A stretch of 64,000 nt of DNA. Source: Hygrophila difformis (taxonomy: Eukaryota > Streptophyta > Magnoliopsida > Lamiales > Acanthaceae). Shown here piece after piece: positions 44,642 to 57,256 of the stretch; position 1 is the first letter of the stretch; each line of letters starts with the position of its first letter. The stretch is from contig JAOANR010000005.1 of the NCBI GenBank assembly GCA_030278955.1, forward strand, positions 31,487,849 to 31,551,848, given 5' to 3'. The position numbers and the translations under genes were made by a program. The notes beneath the pieces are model-generated. The model had not been told where the DNA came from, made no database searches, and saw nothing but the letters and a program-made list of their open reading frames with translations.

Positions 44642-47600
44642 TCAAAACCAATCCTCCACCTTACTATCACCTACCGCTCCCAATCTTGCCCAATGGTCAG
44701 CCATAGCATTACGCTCCCTTAGTATATGATGCACTTTAACATCCCCAGCAAAAGATAACACTTCTACAATTGGCCTGATCAAATCACGCAGCCTCCACGG
44801 AATCTTGCCCGGCTCTTTCAGCCATTTTACCACATTTTGCGAGTTGCATTCAAATATCAATTTTGGTAATGGAAATCCCTGATCCCGAACTAAAGCCAAG
44901 CAAACACGGCTGATTGCTTCAACTTCAGCTACCGTCGAGTCCTTACTCCGATGAAGTCTGCTAGTAAAAAAATTAATTCCCCCTCATCGTTTCTAATTAC
45001 CCCCACCAATACCTGCTGGCCTAGGATTCCCCAACGAGTACCCATCGGTATTAATTTTCCACCAACCCTTTTCCGGTCGTTCCCAAACCAAACCATTTCG
45101 AGTAGCCATAGGCTGAATCCTCCTTAGTTGTGGTACTCCGCCATTCGATCTTGCCTTCCAGCTTTTCCAAATCAACCTCCCCTCCATTCGATCTTGCCTT
45201 CCACCAACATCTAACCCGCCACCGTACTTCCTCCACTGCTAAACTTATATCTAATTGTCGTCCCTGGAAAATCACTTTATTTCTATGCTTCCAAATCGTC
45301 CAAACAATGGTCGTACCTGTTAATAGCCAAATTTCCCTTCTCCCTTTTTTCGGATTGCAACCCATCCACCATGCTAGCAGATTTGATACCACACCAGGGA
45401 TGGCCCATTCCACACCAAACCACCTTACCCCATAATACCAAATTGTCCCTGCAAAATACAGCTACAAAATAGATGGTCCATCGATTCAATTTCCTTACAG
45501 CAGCAAGGACAGTCTGCATTCGAAAGCTGGACACATCCTCTCTTGTGCAGCAACTCATGTACAGGTAATGCCTTGTGCAACATTTTCCAAAGCAGTAATT
45601 TAGCCTTCATTGGGGTTTTAAGTTTCCATACACAGCGCCAAATCCACTTGCATCCCTTCTGTATCCGTCTGCGCCCCTCGTCTCCGACATGAGCCAGTAG
45701 AAAATGCACCATTCCCCTCCTTTAACCATACTACTCGATCCTCAATATTACGACAGAGATTTAACCTGATAATAGTAGACAAAAAATCATTCCAGATTCC
45801 AAGTTCCCAATCGAACAATGGCCTTCTCAATTGTATCTTCCACTCCCATTCGAATCCTTTCCACTTTCTGAATTCTTCGACTCTCCCTTCCTTATTGATT
45901 GGTAATGCAAATATTCTTGGAAATAACTCCTTTAGGGATCGACTCCCATGCCCCCAAACATCCTGCCAGAAACGTATACCTTCTCCATTCCCCACTTGAA
46001 TCTTGAAACCACCCCCTGTATCTTGCACATTGATATTTTCCCAAGCGCTACAAATTTTACCCCAGACAGTACGCCCGATTCTTGCATCTGGAATCAAGGG
46101 GCCTGTATTATCATAATACTTGGCATTTATTACCTTCTTCCATAAAGCCTTTTCGTTCCCAAACCTTCACTTCCATTTTAACAAAAGCGCGGCATTGAAC
46201 ATTTGGGTATTCCATACATTCAGTCCTCCAACTTCCTTGTGCATGCAAATCCTCTCCTAATTAAGTGTATGAATCTTCCGTGTTCCTTCCCACTCATTCC
46301 AAAAAAACCTCCTCTTGAATTGCTCCAGTCGATCTGCAACGCCCTTTTTGTATCTTAAAAAAAAATAGAAAATAGATGGGCAGACTACTCAAAACTGAAT
46401 TTATGAGGCAAAGCCTCCCTGCGTGAGAAAGTAACTTCCCCTTCCATCCGGCCAATTTCTTCTCCACCCGATCCAATATTGGCTGCCATATACCCACTCC
46501 ATTGATCCGCCCTCCAACGGGCATTCCCAAATAATTCATGGGTCAACATCCAATATCACAACCGAGAATGTCAGCTGCCTCCCTCTCCATCTCCTGTGAG
46601 CAGTTGATTCCATATAATTTGCTCTTCTCAAAATTAACTTGTAAGCCCGAAGCTAGGGAAAGACACCATAAAATTCTTTTGATAATCCTCACTTGATGTA
46701 AATCCCCTTCACAAAAGAGTAATGTATCATCGGCGTACTAAAGGTGGGATATTATAAGTTGCACCATTACCCGTCCCAAGTCCTGAGATAATCCCCAAAT
46801 CTGTAGTCTTTGAAATTAACCTATTTAGTACTTCAGCCACTAGTACAAACAAATAAGGAAAAAGTGGATCTCCTTGTCGAAGGCCTTTTTTGCATTTTGA
46901 AGATGTCCATAGGAGAGCCATTCACCAACACTGCTGCTGTGGCAGATGTCACACACTCCTTCATCCATCGTGTCCACTTGCTACCGAATCCCATTACATC
47001 TAATATCCGAAATAAGGCTTCCCAAGACACATTTCCATGCGCCTTTGCAAAGTCCAATTTTATCACAAACCCCTTTCTTCCAGCAGCCGTAGTGGAAGGA
47101 ATGACTTTCGTTGCAATAAAGGCGCCATCCAAGATTTGTCTCCATGTCACAAATGCCATCTGCGTTTGTCCCACCAACCCATCCAAAACCTCTTGTAGTC
47201 TTCTCGATAAAACTTTGGTGATAATCTTATAAACGCTGCCCACAAGTGGAGGTCTAAACTGATTAAATTCCACCGGATTATCTACCTTGGGAATTAAGGC
47301 AATGAACAAACAGCCGGCCTCTTTGGAGTTTTCCTTCTATCTCCAAATTTTTAAACACCTCCACCAAATCCCCCTTAATAATCTCCCAATATTTTTTGAA
47401 GAAACCTATATTGAAACCATCCGGCCCCAGAGCCCTATTTCTATCACAACTCCAAACCGCATCCCGAATCTCTTCCTCTGTAAATTGCCTTTCTAACCAA
47501 TCCCTTTCACGTTCACCAATCCTAGATAGACCAATTCCAGTAATATTGAATAACTCTCCCTTTTTCTTTGTGAATGCTGACTTAAAATATGATAGCTCCA

Positions 47601-48793
47601 ACTCCTTCACCAATCACGGTTCATCAACCATAATATCGTCCTTCTTGATTGCCCCAATAAAATTCCTCCTCCTATTAAGCGATGTCACCGCATGAAAGTA
47701 CCGAGTGTTATTATCTCCTTCTTTGAGCCATCGAATTCTTGATTTTTGGAACCATCTACGCTCCTCTGCCAAAAACAAATTCTTGAGTTCCTCCTTTTTT
47801 CCCACCCAATCTGCTCGACTTCCCTCATCAGCACCATTATCCTGCATCTTCCCTTCAATATCTCCTAGCTCTGCCATTGCCCTTTGGATACGAGTTTCAA
47901 GATCCGCCGCCCCATACCCCTCCCATTTGCAAATATTATTCTTCAACAACCTGAGCTTCCGGAATAGCCGACCACCTGTCTCCCTCCCACTGCCAGACCC
48001 TTCACACCCCCGTGCTTCGCAGACTAGTTTAGAGAACCCCTTTTCCTCCATCCAATAGTTATATAACCGAAATGGTTTAGGGCCCCAAGACTTGTCTCTA
48101 ACTTCTAAGCACACCGGATAATGGTCTGACAATATCGTATCATATCTTCTCTGTTTCAATACTCCATTTAAGCACAACCATCCTGGCGAGATAAGAAACC
48201 TATCTAGCCTACTACATGCTATACCTCCTCTCCCAAACTAAGTAAATTGTCCTAACTCCATAGGTAGATCTACTAGGCCCAATTGATCAATAAAATTTCG
48301 AAACTCCCTGGTCGAACCTGAATCATCATACACACCTATTCGTTCCCCCTCTGATGCTATAGCATTGAAATCCCCATTAAGGCACCACAATACTCCATTT
48401 GCAGTATTAAACTTTTGAATCAGCTCTTTCTCTCCTATTATTCGGCGCATAGATACAAATAATATTCATGGTTCCTTCCAATCCATGAATACAACCCCTG
48501 ATCCATATAAAGTTTTGATCTTTTTCAACAACCCCAAACGAGCTATAACTGACATCTCAAACCACCAATAGACCACATGCGCTTCCAATAGCCGGCTGGA
48601 AATAATACTCAAAGTCTCTCGACCCCCATACTCTGAAGACCAACATTTCTTTTATCTCGCTCATCTTTGTCTCTTGCATACAACTTACTACTGGCTTAAT
48701 TTTTTTACATAGCCTCAATAATGCTCTCCTCTTTACCCCCCCATTCAGTCCCCTAAGATTGCCAGTCAACATCCGCATATTGAAATCAGCCAC
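44642..48793 (-). pseudogene. LINE ORF2 (endonuclease-RT-RNase H), many stops
   Basis: From 48793 downwards: endonuclease start (MLTGNLRGLNG, SCMQETKM), its middle (LNGDFNAIASEGERIG at ~48390) and end (DTILSDHYPVCLEV at ~48130). RT: MFIALIPKVDNPVEFNQFRP (~47309), GFVIKLDFAKAHGNVSWEAL, KGLRQGDPLFPYLFVLVAEV (~46885) and catalytic YADD (~46735). The codon before YADD is TAG where CAG (Gln) is usual. Then LNYLGMPVGGR (~46535), a zinc-binding RT-associated domain (CPCCCKEIESMDHLFCSC, ~45510) and RNase H (WWKINTDGYSLGN, ~45075; ERNAMADHWARLG, ~44710). The enzyme would nick target DNA and copy its RNA; the copy is inactive. Confidence 0.9.
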
Positions 48794-48838
48794 TCAATCA
48801 AAGCAAGAGAACTCTATAGCTCTGCCAGTTCCATCGAT

Positions 48839-49268
48839 CTACATCCCACCCATTTCCTCCCGAACCCTTGTTATGGCTACTGGCCTCTCCTTCAAACACT
48901 CCAAACCTAGTTTTTCAGCAAGTTTAAATACCTCTTCAGCCTCGGAAAAATCAACAAGTTTCACCCCTTCTTGAAGCCGAATGGTAGAAAATTGTAGTTG
49001 TGCGAAATCATCCGCGCATGCCAACACCTCTTATTACCCTTGCCACAGCTAATACGGGCCCTGGTACTTCTTTTTTAATTCTTTTCCGCCCTTTTCTTTT
49101 CAAACCCTTCCCTGCCATTAGCACCTTTGCCATAGCTTCCTCAACCGACTTCAGGGCAGGTACCTCTAAAATCCATTGTCTCTGTACAGGATCTGCGATT
49201 TCCACAATATTATCCTCCTCTAGGCAACCCTCTACGAAACCCTGCCCTGTACTCAGTGTAATATCAAG
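48839..49268 (-). pseudogene. LINE ORF1 fragment
   Basis: Reverse-strand frames give STGQGFVEGCLEEDNIVEIA, then PVQRQWILEVPALKSVEEAM and a basic KGLKRKGRKRIKKE stretch, followed in another frame by VDFSEAEEVFKLAEKLGLEC. It lies upstream of the endonuclease, where the L1-type ORF1 nucleic-acid-binding protein ends. Assignment rests mainly on position; it is frameshifted. Confidence 0.6.
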
Positions 49269-49574
49269 TGTCCTGATGCACCCTGAGAAACCACATTTAA
49301 ATAAGCTTAAATTATGATAAAAAGAACCTAAATTGCATGTATGAGATCCTATTTTATTGCTTTTTAGTGTACATTTCATGTGTTATGTAAATATTAATAA
49401 GACTGCTTAATTTGAGCTTATTCGAGCTCAATTTACCTTGTTTTATGCTTTTTAATAAGACTTTGGTAATTCTAAGACATTGCAATGATGTTTCAGGCAT
49501 TAAAATGAAGAAAGAAGATGTTCGGAGGTCAAAGGATGCAAAATTCGGAATTTTCAACACTGGAAGGCTCCAGA

Positions 49575-49903
49575 ATGCGCCACATCAGCATGGCGGCGCA
49601 TAAAAATGCTCTTCAGCGCCATTTTATGCGCCACTTCAACACTTGGAGAAATTTCGGATGGAAAAAGCTTCAGGATGCGCCATCTCTTCTTGGCGGCGCA
49701 TAAAATGCCATTCCAGCGCCACTTTTTGCGCCGATTGTCAAATTTGAGGAAATTGTCAGAATGCGCCATTTCTTCTTGGCGGCGCATAAAATGCCACTCC
49801 AGCGCCACTTTTTGCGCCGTTTTGGAAAATTCGGAAAATCAGCGTATGCGCCAGTTCTACTTGGTGGCGCCTAAAACCCTCTCCGAGCGCCATTTTATGC
49901 GCC
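49575..49903. repeat. GCGCCA hairpin array 1 (in the LTR)
   Basis: Four units of about 83 bp. Each has ATGCGCCA, an 8-10 base loop, TGGCGCAT-AAAA, then GCGCCA, 5-7 bases, GCGCC. Orientation of the core is plus, minus, plus, plus in every unit, giving 16 cores in 329 bp. Unit spacers differ much more than the cores. Confidence 0.95.
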
Positions 49904-49943
49904 GACGTCGCGGTTGAGCAGTTTCTTAACCGCCCGAACTCGG

Positions 49944-49951
49944 TTTTAAAC
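49944..49951 (+). promoter_or_regulatory. TATA-like box TTTTAAAC of the LTR
   Basis: Lies 41 bp after array 1 and before a CT-rich leader (TTCTTCATTTTTCGAGAGGAG). The same box is found 42 bp after array 2. Promoter role is inferred from position. Confidence 0.5.
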
Positions 49952-51509
49952 ACCGTTTTTCTTCATTTTTCGAGAGGAGACTCATATTCATCGACAGAAA
50001 CTCTCTGAAAACATCTGGACAATGGGAGAAGAAGGCCGGAAACACAAAATCAAGCCGGAGGAATTGGCCAGAATGATGTTCTGATCGAGTTCTTTTTATC
50101 ATAGGTGTTGCCTTTCTTTTTCTTGCTATGTAATGAAATGAATTTGCCTCTAAAAGTAATCTGCTATCATGTTCTTAATTTGTAGACGGATTTCTGTATT
50201 GTTCGTGTTAGAAGTGTTCTAGAACGGGAGTTCAGAATCACTTTGAAGTACGAATTTATCTTTTATGGAAGCAATAATATGTCGATGTTTAATTCTGTAA
50301 TCTGGATTAATTTGCTTTGATTGTTAGAATGTGGATTAGAATCATGTATTGGCTACCAGAATTTGATCGATTATGAAGATTGGATGAAAACTTTGAATCT
50401 GCAATTTTATTTGTTTAATCTGAATTGATCGATTAATCTGCCATCATATTAAAATCTGTCTAAATTGGTTTAAGCGCCATTTTTGCCTGATCTTAGAAGT
50501 GAAAATCTCATGTTTAGGCGTAATCTGAATTTTAATCGATTAAGATGGATAAATCTGCTATTCTGCTAAAATCTGTATTAGGATTATATGTTAGACATTA
50601 CTGAATTGACCGATCTTTTGTGTTTTATCAAATCTGTGATTTAGAATATTAATCTGCTAAAAGCTTGACTGATCGATCAAACATAAATTATCTATTTTTA
50701 GTAATCTGGCATTAATTCTAATCTGTCTGCATTTTAATATTATTATTTAAATCCAGTTTACCATGTTTTATTATTATTTTACCATAATTATTAGATTATT
50801 TACACTGTTTAGCATAATTTGAATGTTAGAATCTAAATCCATAAATTCTGCTTTGCTAAATCGGGAGATAAGAAGTAGAATTAATATTTTAGTACCGGAA
50901 TTGGGAATAAATTACATTAAAAATGGATTCTAGCATGTGCACAATGATTTGGGAAATGAAAAGTGCCTATTAATTGCTATAGGAAAATTTGTATGCTTGG
51001 AAAAGACTCAAATTTAGGCCTAGAATAATGATTGCGAAATGTTAGATAATCTAATCAGCTTCCATGAAGTCCGTTTAAGCATAATTTGGAGTTTTAGTAG
51101 ATTATTATATTTTTAATCTTTATAAAAATATTCAAACTTAAGAAATTGATTTTTAGAACATTGGGAAATGTCAAATTATTATACAATTTCTATTTTATAA
51201 TAAAGATGGCAATTTTTTAAAATATTACAAGCAACTCCCATTAGTATTTTTATCAATTAAAACTTTAATTTGCTTTATTTTAATTTACTGTCACTGTTTT
51301 TAAATTTAAATCACCATTAGAATTAAACAAATCCTTTTCAAAATATAAAATATATAATATAAACTTAAAACAATTAAAATATTCTCCGGAATGAAATAAT
51401 ATTCTGAAATTCCCTTGGGTTCGACCCGGTATTCACCGGTTTTTATTACTTGATGACAACCATCCGCTTGTGGTAAAATATGAGTGGTGAAAATCACCCA
51501 TCAAGTTTT

Positions 51510-51527
51510 TGGCGCCGTTGCCGGGGA
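51510..51527 (+). promoter_or_regulatory. Primer-binding site of the Athila-like element
   Basis: TGGCGCCGTTGCCGGGGA, a common plant gypsy/Athila primer-binding sequence, seven bases after the LTR end. Which tRNA it matches was not determined. Confidence 0.88.
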
Positions 51528-51634
51528 ATTTGTTGTGAATTTTTAATTGTTTTTAGTTTATTAATTTAAATCTATTAAGTTAAATATTAATTTAACTGTT
51601 ACTTATTGTATTTTATTTTTATTTAATATTTGCA

Positions 51635-54600
51635 GTGCGAAGCAAACAAGCAGAAATAGCTTATGATCCTGAAATTGAGCGTACTCTTAGAGCTATTAGA
51701 TTAGGAAAACGTAGGAGACCAGCTCAGTTGGAAATTTTAATTAATTCATCCTCTGATGAAGAAAACTATTCTACAACGACTGGAGTTTCAACAAATCTTA
51801 CTAATCAATTAGTTGCTCAGTTCAATAGGTTAAACATGGCAGCGAATGATAATGATAATCAGGGTAATAATGTAGGTAACGGTGGTGATTTGGAGCACGA
51901 TGATCAAGCTGAAATGACCATTGAAGAACACTTACAAGGAACTAGTGGAAATCTGCTTAATAGAACTCCTAGGCCTGATGTAGATGCTTTAAGCTTTACC
52001 CTTCAGCCTGCACTGATCACTATGGTTCAAGCTAATCAATATAATGGATCACCTACGAATGATGCTGTAGAACACATAAGGAACTTTCTAGACTATTGTG
52101 ACACAGTGAAAATAAATGGTGTTACTAGTGATGAAATTAAGTTGAGATTGTTCTCGTTTTCACTTAGAGATAAGGCTAAAACTTGGTACAACTCACTTCA
52201 ATTAAGGGATGTCACTACTTGGGATAAAATGTTAGAAGCTTTCTTAGAACAGTTCTTCCCACCATCTAAGGTTATTGAATTACAAGAAAAAATCAAAGAA
52301 TTTGTGCAAGATGAGGGTGAAACTTTGCTTGAAGCATGGGATAGATATAATACTTTATTGGCACGATGCCCGAATCATGGCTTTGAAGATTGGCAGCAGA
52401 TGCACTTCTTCTACAATGGGTTGATTGATCATTGGAGGAACTTGTTGAATGCAGCGGCTGGAGATTCTTTTCTATCTATAGGACCTTCTAGAGCTAAAGA
52501 AATAATTGAGAAAAAGATTTCTAATATGAAAAAATTTCCTGGTAAGAAAAATGCTAGAAATAAAACAAAAGGGGGAATCTATGAGGTAGAAAAGGCAGTT
52601 GCTATAGATTCTAAGTTAGATGCTTTGATGAGGGAAGTTTCTACGCTTAAGAAAGGTCAAGCTAAAGTTGTGAGATGCGGTATTTGTCATGGACCTCACG
52701 AGTCATCAGCTTGTCACTTGCTTGATCAAGGACTTCAAGAGACTATGCAGTGTGAGAGCACTGAGGAGCAAGTGGAAGATGTGAACTACATGGGAAATAG
52801 GCAGCAGAATTACAACCAAAACCGACCTCAAAACCAAAATTTCTACCCTAATCAAAACTCTCAATTCCAACAAAACACTTATCCACAAAACAACCGTCAA
52901 TCTTATCCACAAAACCAAAATCAAAATTACCCAAATCAAAATCAAAACTTTCAAAACCAAAATCAAAATCAGAATCAAAACTTTAATCAAAACAGAAATC
53001 AAAATCAGTCCTTCTACCCTAACCAACAACCTAGGAACTTTCAACCTCAACAACAGCTGCAACAAAATCAAGTAAGTGATGAAGTTAATTTAAAAGAGTT
53101 AATGAGCACAATCGTGTCTCAACAACAAACAATTCAGCAAATGCAAGCCTCAATGAGAAATCTAGAAGTACAAGTTGGTCAAATTGCTAGGGATACTTCA
53201 AATAGACAGCAAGGAACACTACCAAGCATGCCTGATCCTAATCCAAAAGAGCAATGTAAAGCAATCACTTTAAGAAATAAAAAGGAATTACCTAATCCTT
53301 ACCCTACCTTAGATGATCCAGAGGTTTCAGCTGATACTGTAGACGATCAAGGTGAGGATGCAGAGAAAGAAAGTCAGCAGAAGGACTCTGAGGAGCCTAA
53401 GGAGAGTGAGAGAGTTAGTGTTGATAGGAGTAAGGACAAGGGAAAGTCTACTGTTCCAGTCAAGTCATATCAGCCACCTATCCCTTACCCACAGCGTCTT
53501 AAAAAGGCTAAGGAAGATAAAGATTATGCTAAATTCTTAGAAGTCTTTAAGAATTTAAGAATTGATATTCCTTTTTCTGATGCTATAGCACAAATGCCCG
53601 TCTATGCTAAGTTTTTAAAAGAAATTCTATCAAAAAAGAGGAGTGTTGATGATGAAGAGAAAGTGACACTGACAGGGGAATGCAGCGCAATCTTACAAAG
53701 AAGGCAACCTGTTAAACAAAAAGATCCTGGGAGCTACACTATTCCGTGCATCATAGGCACTAAAGAATTCAACAAAGCCTTGTGTGATCTCGGGTCTAGT
53801 ATTAATCTGATGCCTCTACATGTCTTTAGAGAACTAGGAGTAGGAGTTGTGAAGCCTACTAGGATGCAGCTACAGCTTGCTGATAGATCCATTAGGACTC
53901 CTTTAGGCATTGTAGAAGATGTTCCTGTTCAAGTAGAGAGCTTCATTTTCCCTGTTGATTTTGTTGTTCTTGATATGGAAAAGGACATTGATATCCCTCT
54001 GATTTTAGGTAGACCATTTCTTCAAACTGGTAGGGCTATGGTAGACATGGATGATGGTAAAATTACACTTAAAGTAGGTAATGAACAAGTGTCGTTTGAC
54101 ATTTCTAAGACAACTAAAACACAACACGCTAGTTCTGACACCTACCCGTGTAATAGAGTCACAGCTATCTATCAGGAGGATGAGGTGATTGAGAGAGAGT
54201 TCTTTGCTAGACACGATCCCTATAGGAAATTTGAGCAGTTAGTGGAGAGTTGTGAAGACTTAGCTGAAAGTAAGTGTGAGGGAGGATTACCTGTGCAAGT
54301 AGCATGTGCAATTGAAGAATCCAAATTAGTTCCGTCTGTTGAAAAGCCACCTACGTTGACATTGAAGGAGCTGCCATCACACTTGAGGTATGTTTTTCTT
54401 GGTGAGAATGACACTTTACCTGTTATTGCAAGTAATAAATTAAATGATGATCAATTAAATGCATTAACCCAAGTGTTGAGTAAGCATGTTAGAGCAATAG
54501 GTTGGACAATAGCTGATATCAAGGGACTGAGTCCAGCATTGTGCACACATCGGATTTATATGGAGGAGGACGACAAGCCGGTTAGACAGCCCCAAATGAG

Positions 54601-57256
54601 ATTGAATCCACATCTACAAGAAGCTGTAAGAGCAGAGGTGATTAAACTACTCGATGCAGGTATTATCTATCCTATTTCTGATAGTCAGTGGGTTAGTCCA
54701 GTACAAGTAGTGCCTAAAAAGGGAGGTATGACTGTTATTAGAAATGAAAATGGGGAATTAGTACCTACTAGACCTACTACTGGATGGCGTGTTTGCATTG
54801 ATTATAGGAGATTGAATGATAAAACTCGGAAAGATCATTTTCCGTTGCCTTTTATTGATCAAATGCTAGAGCGTTTAGCTGGTCATGAATTTTATTGCTT
54901 TTTAGATGGCTATTCTGGTTATAATCAAGTTCCAATTGCACCTGAGGATCAAGATAAAACGACTTTTACATGTCCTTACGGTACATTTGCATATAGGAGA
55001 ATGCCATTTGGTCTGTGTAATGCTCCAGCTACATTTCAGAGATGCATGATGTCTATATTTTCTGATTTAATTGAGACATGCATTGAGGTATTTATGGATG
55101 ATTTTTCTGTATTCGGGTCTGATTTTGAAAAATGTTTAATTAATCTGGAAAAGGTTCTGATTAGATGTGAAGAATCAAATTTAGTTCTTAATTGGGAAAA
55201 ATGTCATTTTATGGTTAATGAAGGAATTGTCTTAGGACATAGAATTTCTAAAAATGGCATTGAAGTTGATAGGGCTAAAGTAGAAGTAATTGCTAAAATT
55301 CCACCTCCTACTAATTTAAAAACTTTGAGAAGTTTTCTGGGACATGCTGGATTTTATAGGAGATTTATAAAGGATTTTTCAAAAATTGGATTGCCCCTGT
55401 TTAAATTGTTGTGCAAAGATGTGGAGTTTAACTTTTCTGATGAATGTGTTGAGGCGTTCAATAGGATCAAGGAAGCACTGATAACTGCACCAATTATTCA
55501 GCCACCCGACTGGAGCCTGCCATTTGAGATCATGAGCGACGCTAGTGACTCTGCTATTGGTGCAGTACTGGGTCAATGAAAGGATAAGAAACTTCATGTT
55601 ATTTATTATGCTAGTCAGGCTTTAAATTCTGCACAAAGAAATTATGCTACCACTGAAAAAGAATTATTGTCTGTTGTGTATGCATGTGAGAAGTTTAGGC
55701 CTTATCTGATTGGTTCTAAAACTGTAGTTTACACTGATCATGCTGCAATTAAATATTTGTTTACAAAGAAAGATGCTAAGCCTCGGTTGATTCGATGGGT
55801 ATTATTGTTACAGGAATTTGACTTAGAAATTAAAGATAGAAAAGGTGAAGAAAATCCTGTAGCTGATCACTTGTCGAGATTAGAGCATGAAAAAGGGGAA
55901 GAAAAATTAATAAATGATGCATTTCCTGATGAAAATTTGTATTTAATTAATAATACTTCCTCTGATCCTTGGTTTGCTGATTTTGTAAATTATTTAGCAT
56001 GTGGTGTAATTCCTGATCATTTAAAATGGCATAGTCAAAAGCAAAAATTTAAAACTGATGCTAAGTATTTTATTTGGGATGAGCCTTATTTGTTTAGACT
56101 GTGTGCAGACCAGATTATAAGGAGATGCATCCCGGATGAGGACTTTGAGAAAGTCTTAAAAGCATGCCATGAAGGACTTGGAGGAGGACATGTTGGACCG
56201 AATAGGACAGCTCACAAGGTACTTGAAGGTGGTTTATTTTGGCCTAATATTTATAGGGATGCTAGATCATTTGTGCAAAAATGTGACGTATGTCAAAGGG
56301 CCGGTAATATCACTAAAAGAGATGAAATGCCTTTAAAAGGAATTATGCCTGTTGAGTTGTTTGATTTGTGGGGGATTGACTTCATGGGTCCATTTCCACC
56401 ATCTAATGGGAAATTATATGTTCTAGTTGCTGTAGAATATGTGTCAAAATGGGTAGAAGCTGAAGCATGTGCGTTGAATGATGCTAAACAAGTAATTAAA
56501 TTTTTGAAAAAGCAAATTTTTACCCGTTTTGGTGTGCCTAAAGCAATCATTAGTGATGGTGGATCTCATTTTGTCAATAGGGCTGTTAATCAATTGTTAT
56601 CTAGATTTCATGTTCATCATAGGATAACAACACCCTATCATCCTCAAGCCAATGGACAAGTGGAAGTCACTAATCGCGAGATTAAAAAGATTTTGGAAGC
56701 TACTGTAGGAAAATCTAGAAAAGAATGGGCTTTTAAGTTAGACGAAGCATTATGGGCTTATAGAACAGCTTTTAAAACACCCATAGGGATGACCCCGTTT
56801 AAATTGGTTTATGGTAAAGCTTGTCACTTGCCTTTTGAACTTGAGTTTAAGTCGCTTTGGGCTATGAAGAAATTAAATTTCGAATTTAAAGAAGCTCAAG
56901 AGAAAAGAAAGGTAGATCTTAATGAGTTAGAAGAAATGAGACGTCATGCTTATGATAATGCTCTAATTTATAAAGAAAGAACAAAGCTTTATCATGATAA
57001 AATGCTTAGGCCTAAGGTGTTTGAAGCGGGTCAATTAGTGCTTTTATATAATTCTAGATTTAAAGTGTTTCCTGGGAAATTGAAAACGAAATGGTCAGGA
57101 CCTTTTAGGATTGCGAAGGTGTTGGATAATGGTGCAGTAGTTTTAAAAGCTGATGATGAAAGGGAATTCACTGTAAATGGTCAAAGAATTAAACATTATT
57201 TTGGAGATGAAGTAAAATTCATCGAACAAATTAATGTTAAGCCTTTGGTTATTTAA
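51635..57256 (+). pseudogene. Athila-like Gag-Pol polyprotein (~1,870 codons) with a single TGA stop
   Basis: One frame from the TTTGCAG|TGCGAAGC junction to TAA 57254, broken only by TGA at 55577 ([14 protein letters not shown], where Arg CGA is likely). Order: Gag with DPEIERTLR box; capsid (AKTWYNSLQLRDVTTWDKML, LEQFFPPSKV); CX2CX3HX4C knuckle CGICHGPHESSAC (~52677-52715); an Asn/Gln-rich stretch (52800-53070); protease LCDLGSSINLMP (~53780); RT with KDHFPLPFIDQMLERL and FMDDFSVFG (~55090); RNase H ([28 protein letters not shown]); integrase with HX3H/CX2C zinc site (CDVCQRAG), Asp (GIDFMGPF, ~56378), Asp (IISDGGSHF, ~56553) and Glu ([10 protein letters not shown], ~56662). All catalytic residues I can check remain. 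The first ATG is ~200 nt into the conserved Gag frame, so translation may need an upstream exon. Confidence 0.92.
52800..53070 (+). other. Asn/Gln-rich low-complexity segment of Gag
   Basis: About 90 residues dominated by Asn, Gln, Pro, Tyr and Phe (NQNQNFQNQNQNQNQNF, PQNNRQSYPQNQ), just after the zinc knuckle. Composition resembles prion-like, phase-separating regions. Confidence 0.9.

Larger units (their letters stand above)
44210..49268 (-). mobile_element. L1-type LINE, reverse strand, decayed and interrupted at its 5' side
   Basis: The T run at 44210-44220 is its poly(A) tail. Going backwards from 49268 there is ORF1 sequence, then ORF2 with endonuclease, reverse transcriptase, zinc-finger and RNase H parts. 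At 49268 ORF1 stops abruptly at the start of the Athila-like LTR (TGTCCTGATGCACC), so the rest of the LINE's 5' end probably lies beyond that element, outside the window. The left flank after the tail has no partner duplication within the window, as expected in that case. Confidence 0.88.
49269..51503 (+). mobile_element. 5' LTR of the Athila-like element (~2.2 kb)
   Basis: Starts TGTCCTGATGCACC (or TGATGC at 49274) after LINE sequence and ends ATCACCCATCA seven bases before the primer-binding site. It contains hairpin-repeat array 1 and a TTTTAAAC box. The 3' LTR is not available to fix the boundaries, so the start is uncertain by a few bases. Confidence 0.75.

Noticed and set aside
49554..49953. 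CRISPR-like array at the GCGCCA repeats
   Set aside because: Plant nuclear context, repeats are internally palindromic and irregularly spaced with diverged spacers, no associated genes; a transposon-borne array fits better.
52706..53071. 121-codon reverse-strand ORF rich in Leu/Ile/Val
   Set aside because: Antisense shadow of the Asn/Gln-rich Gag segment.
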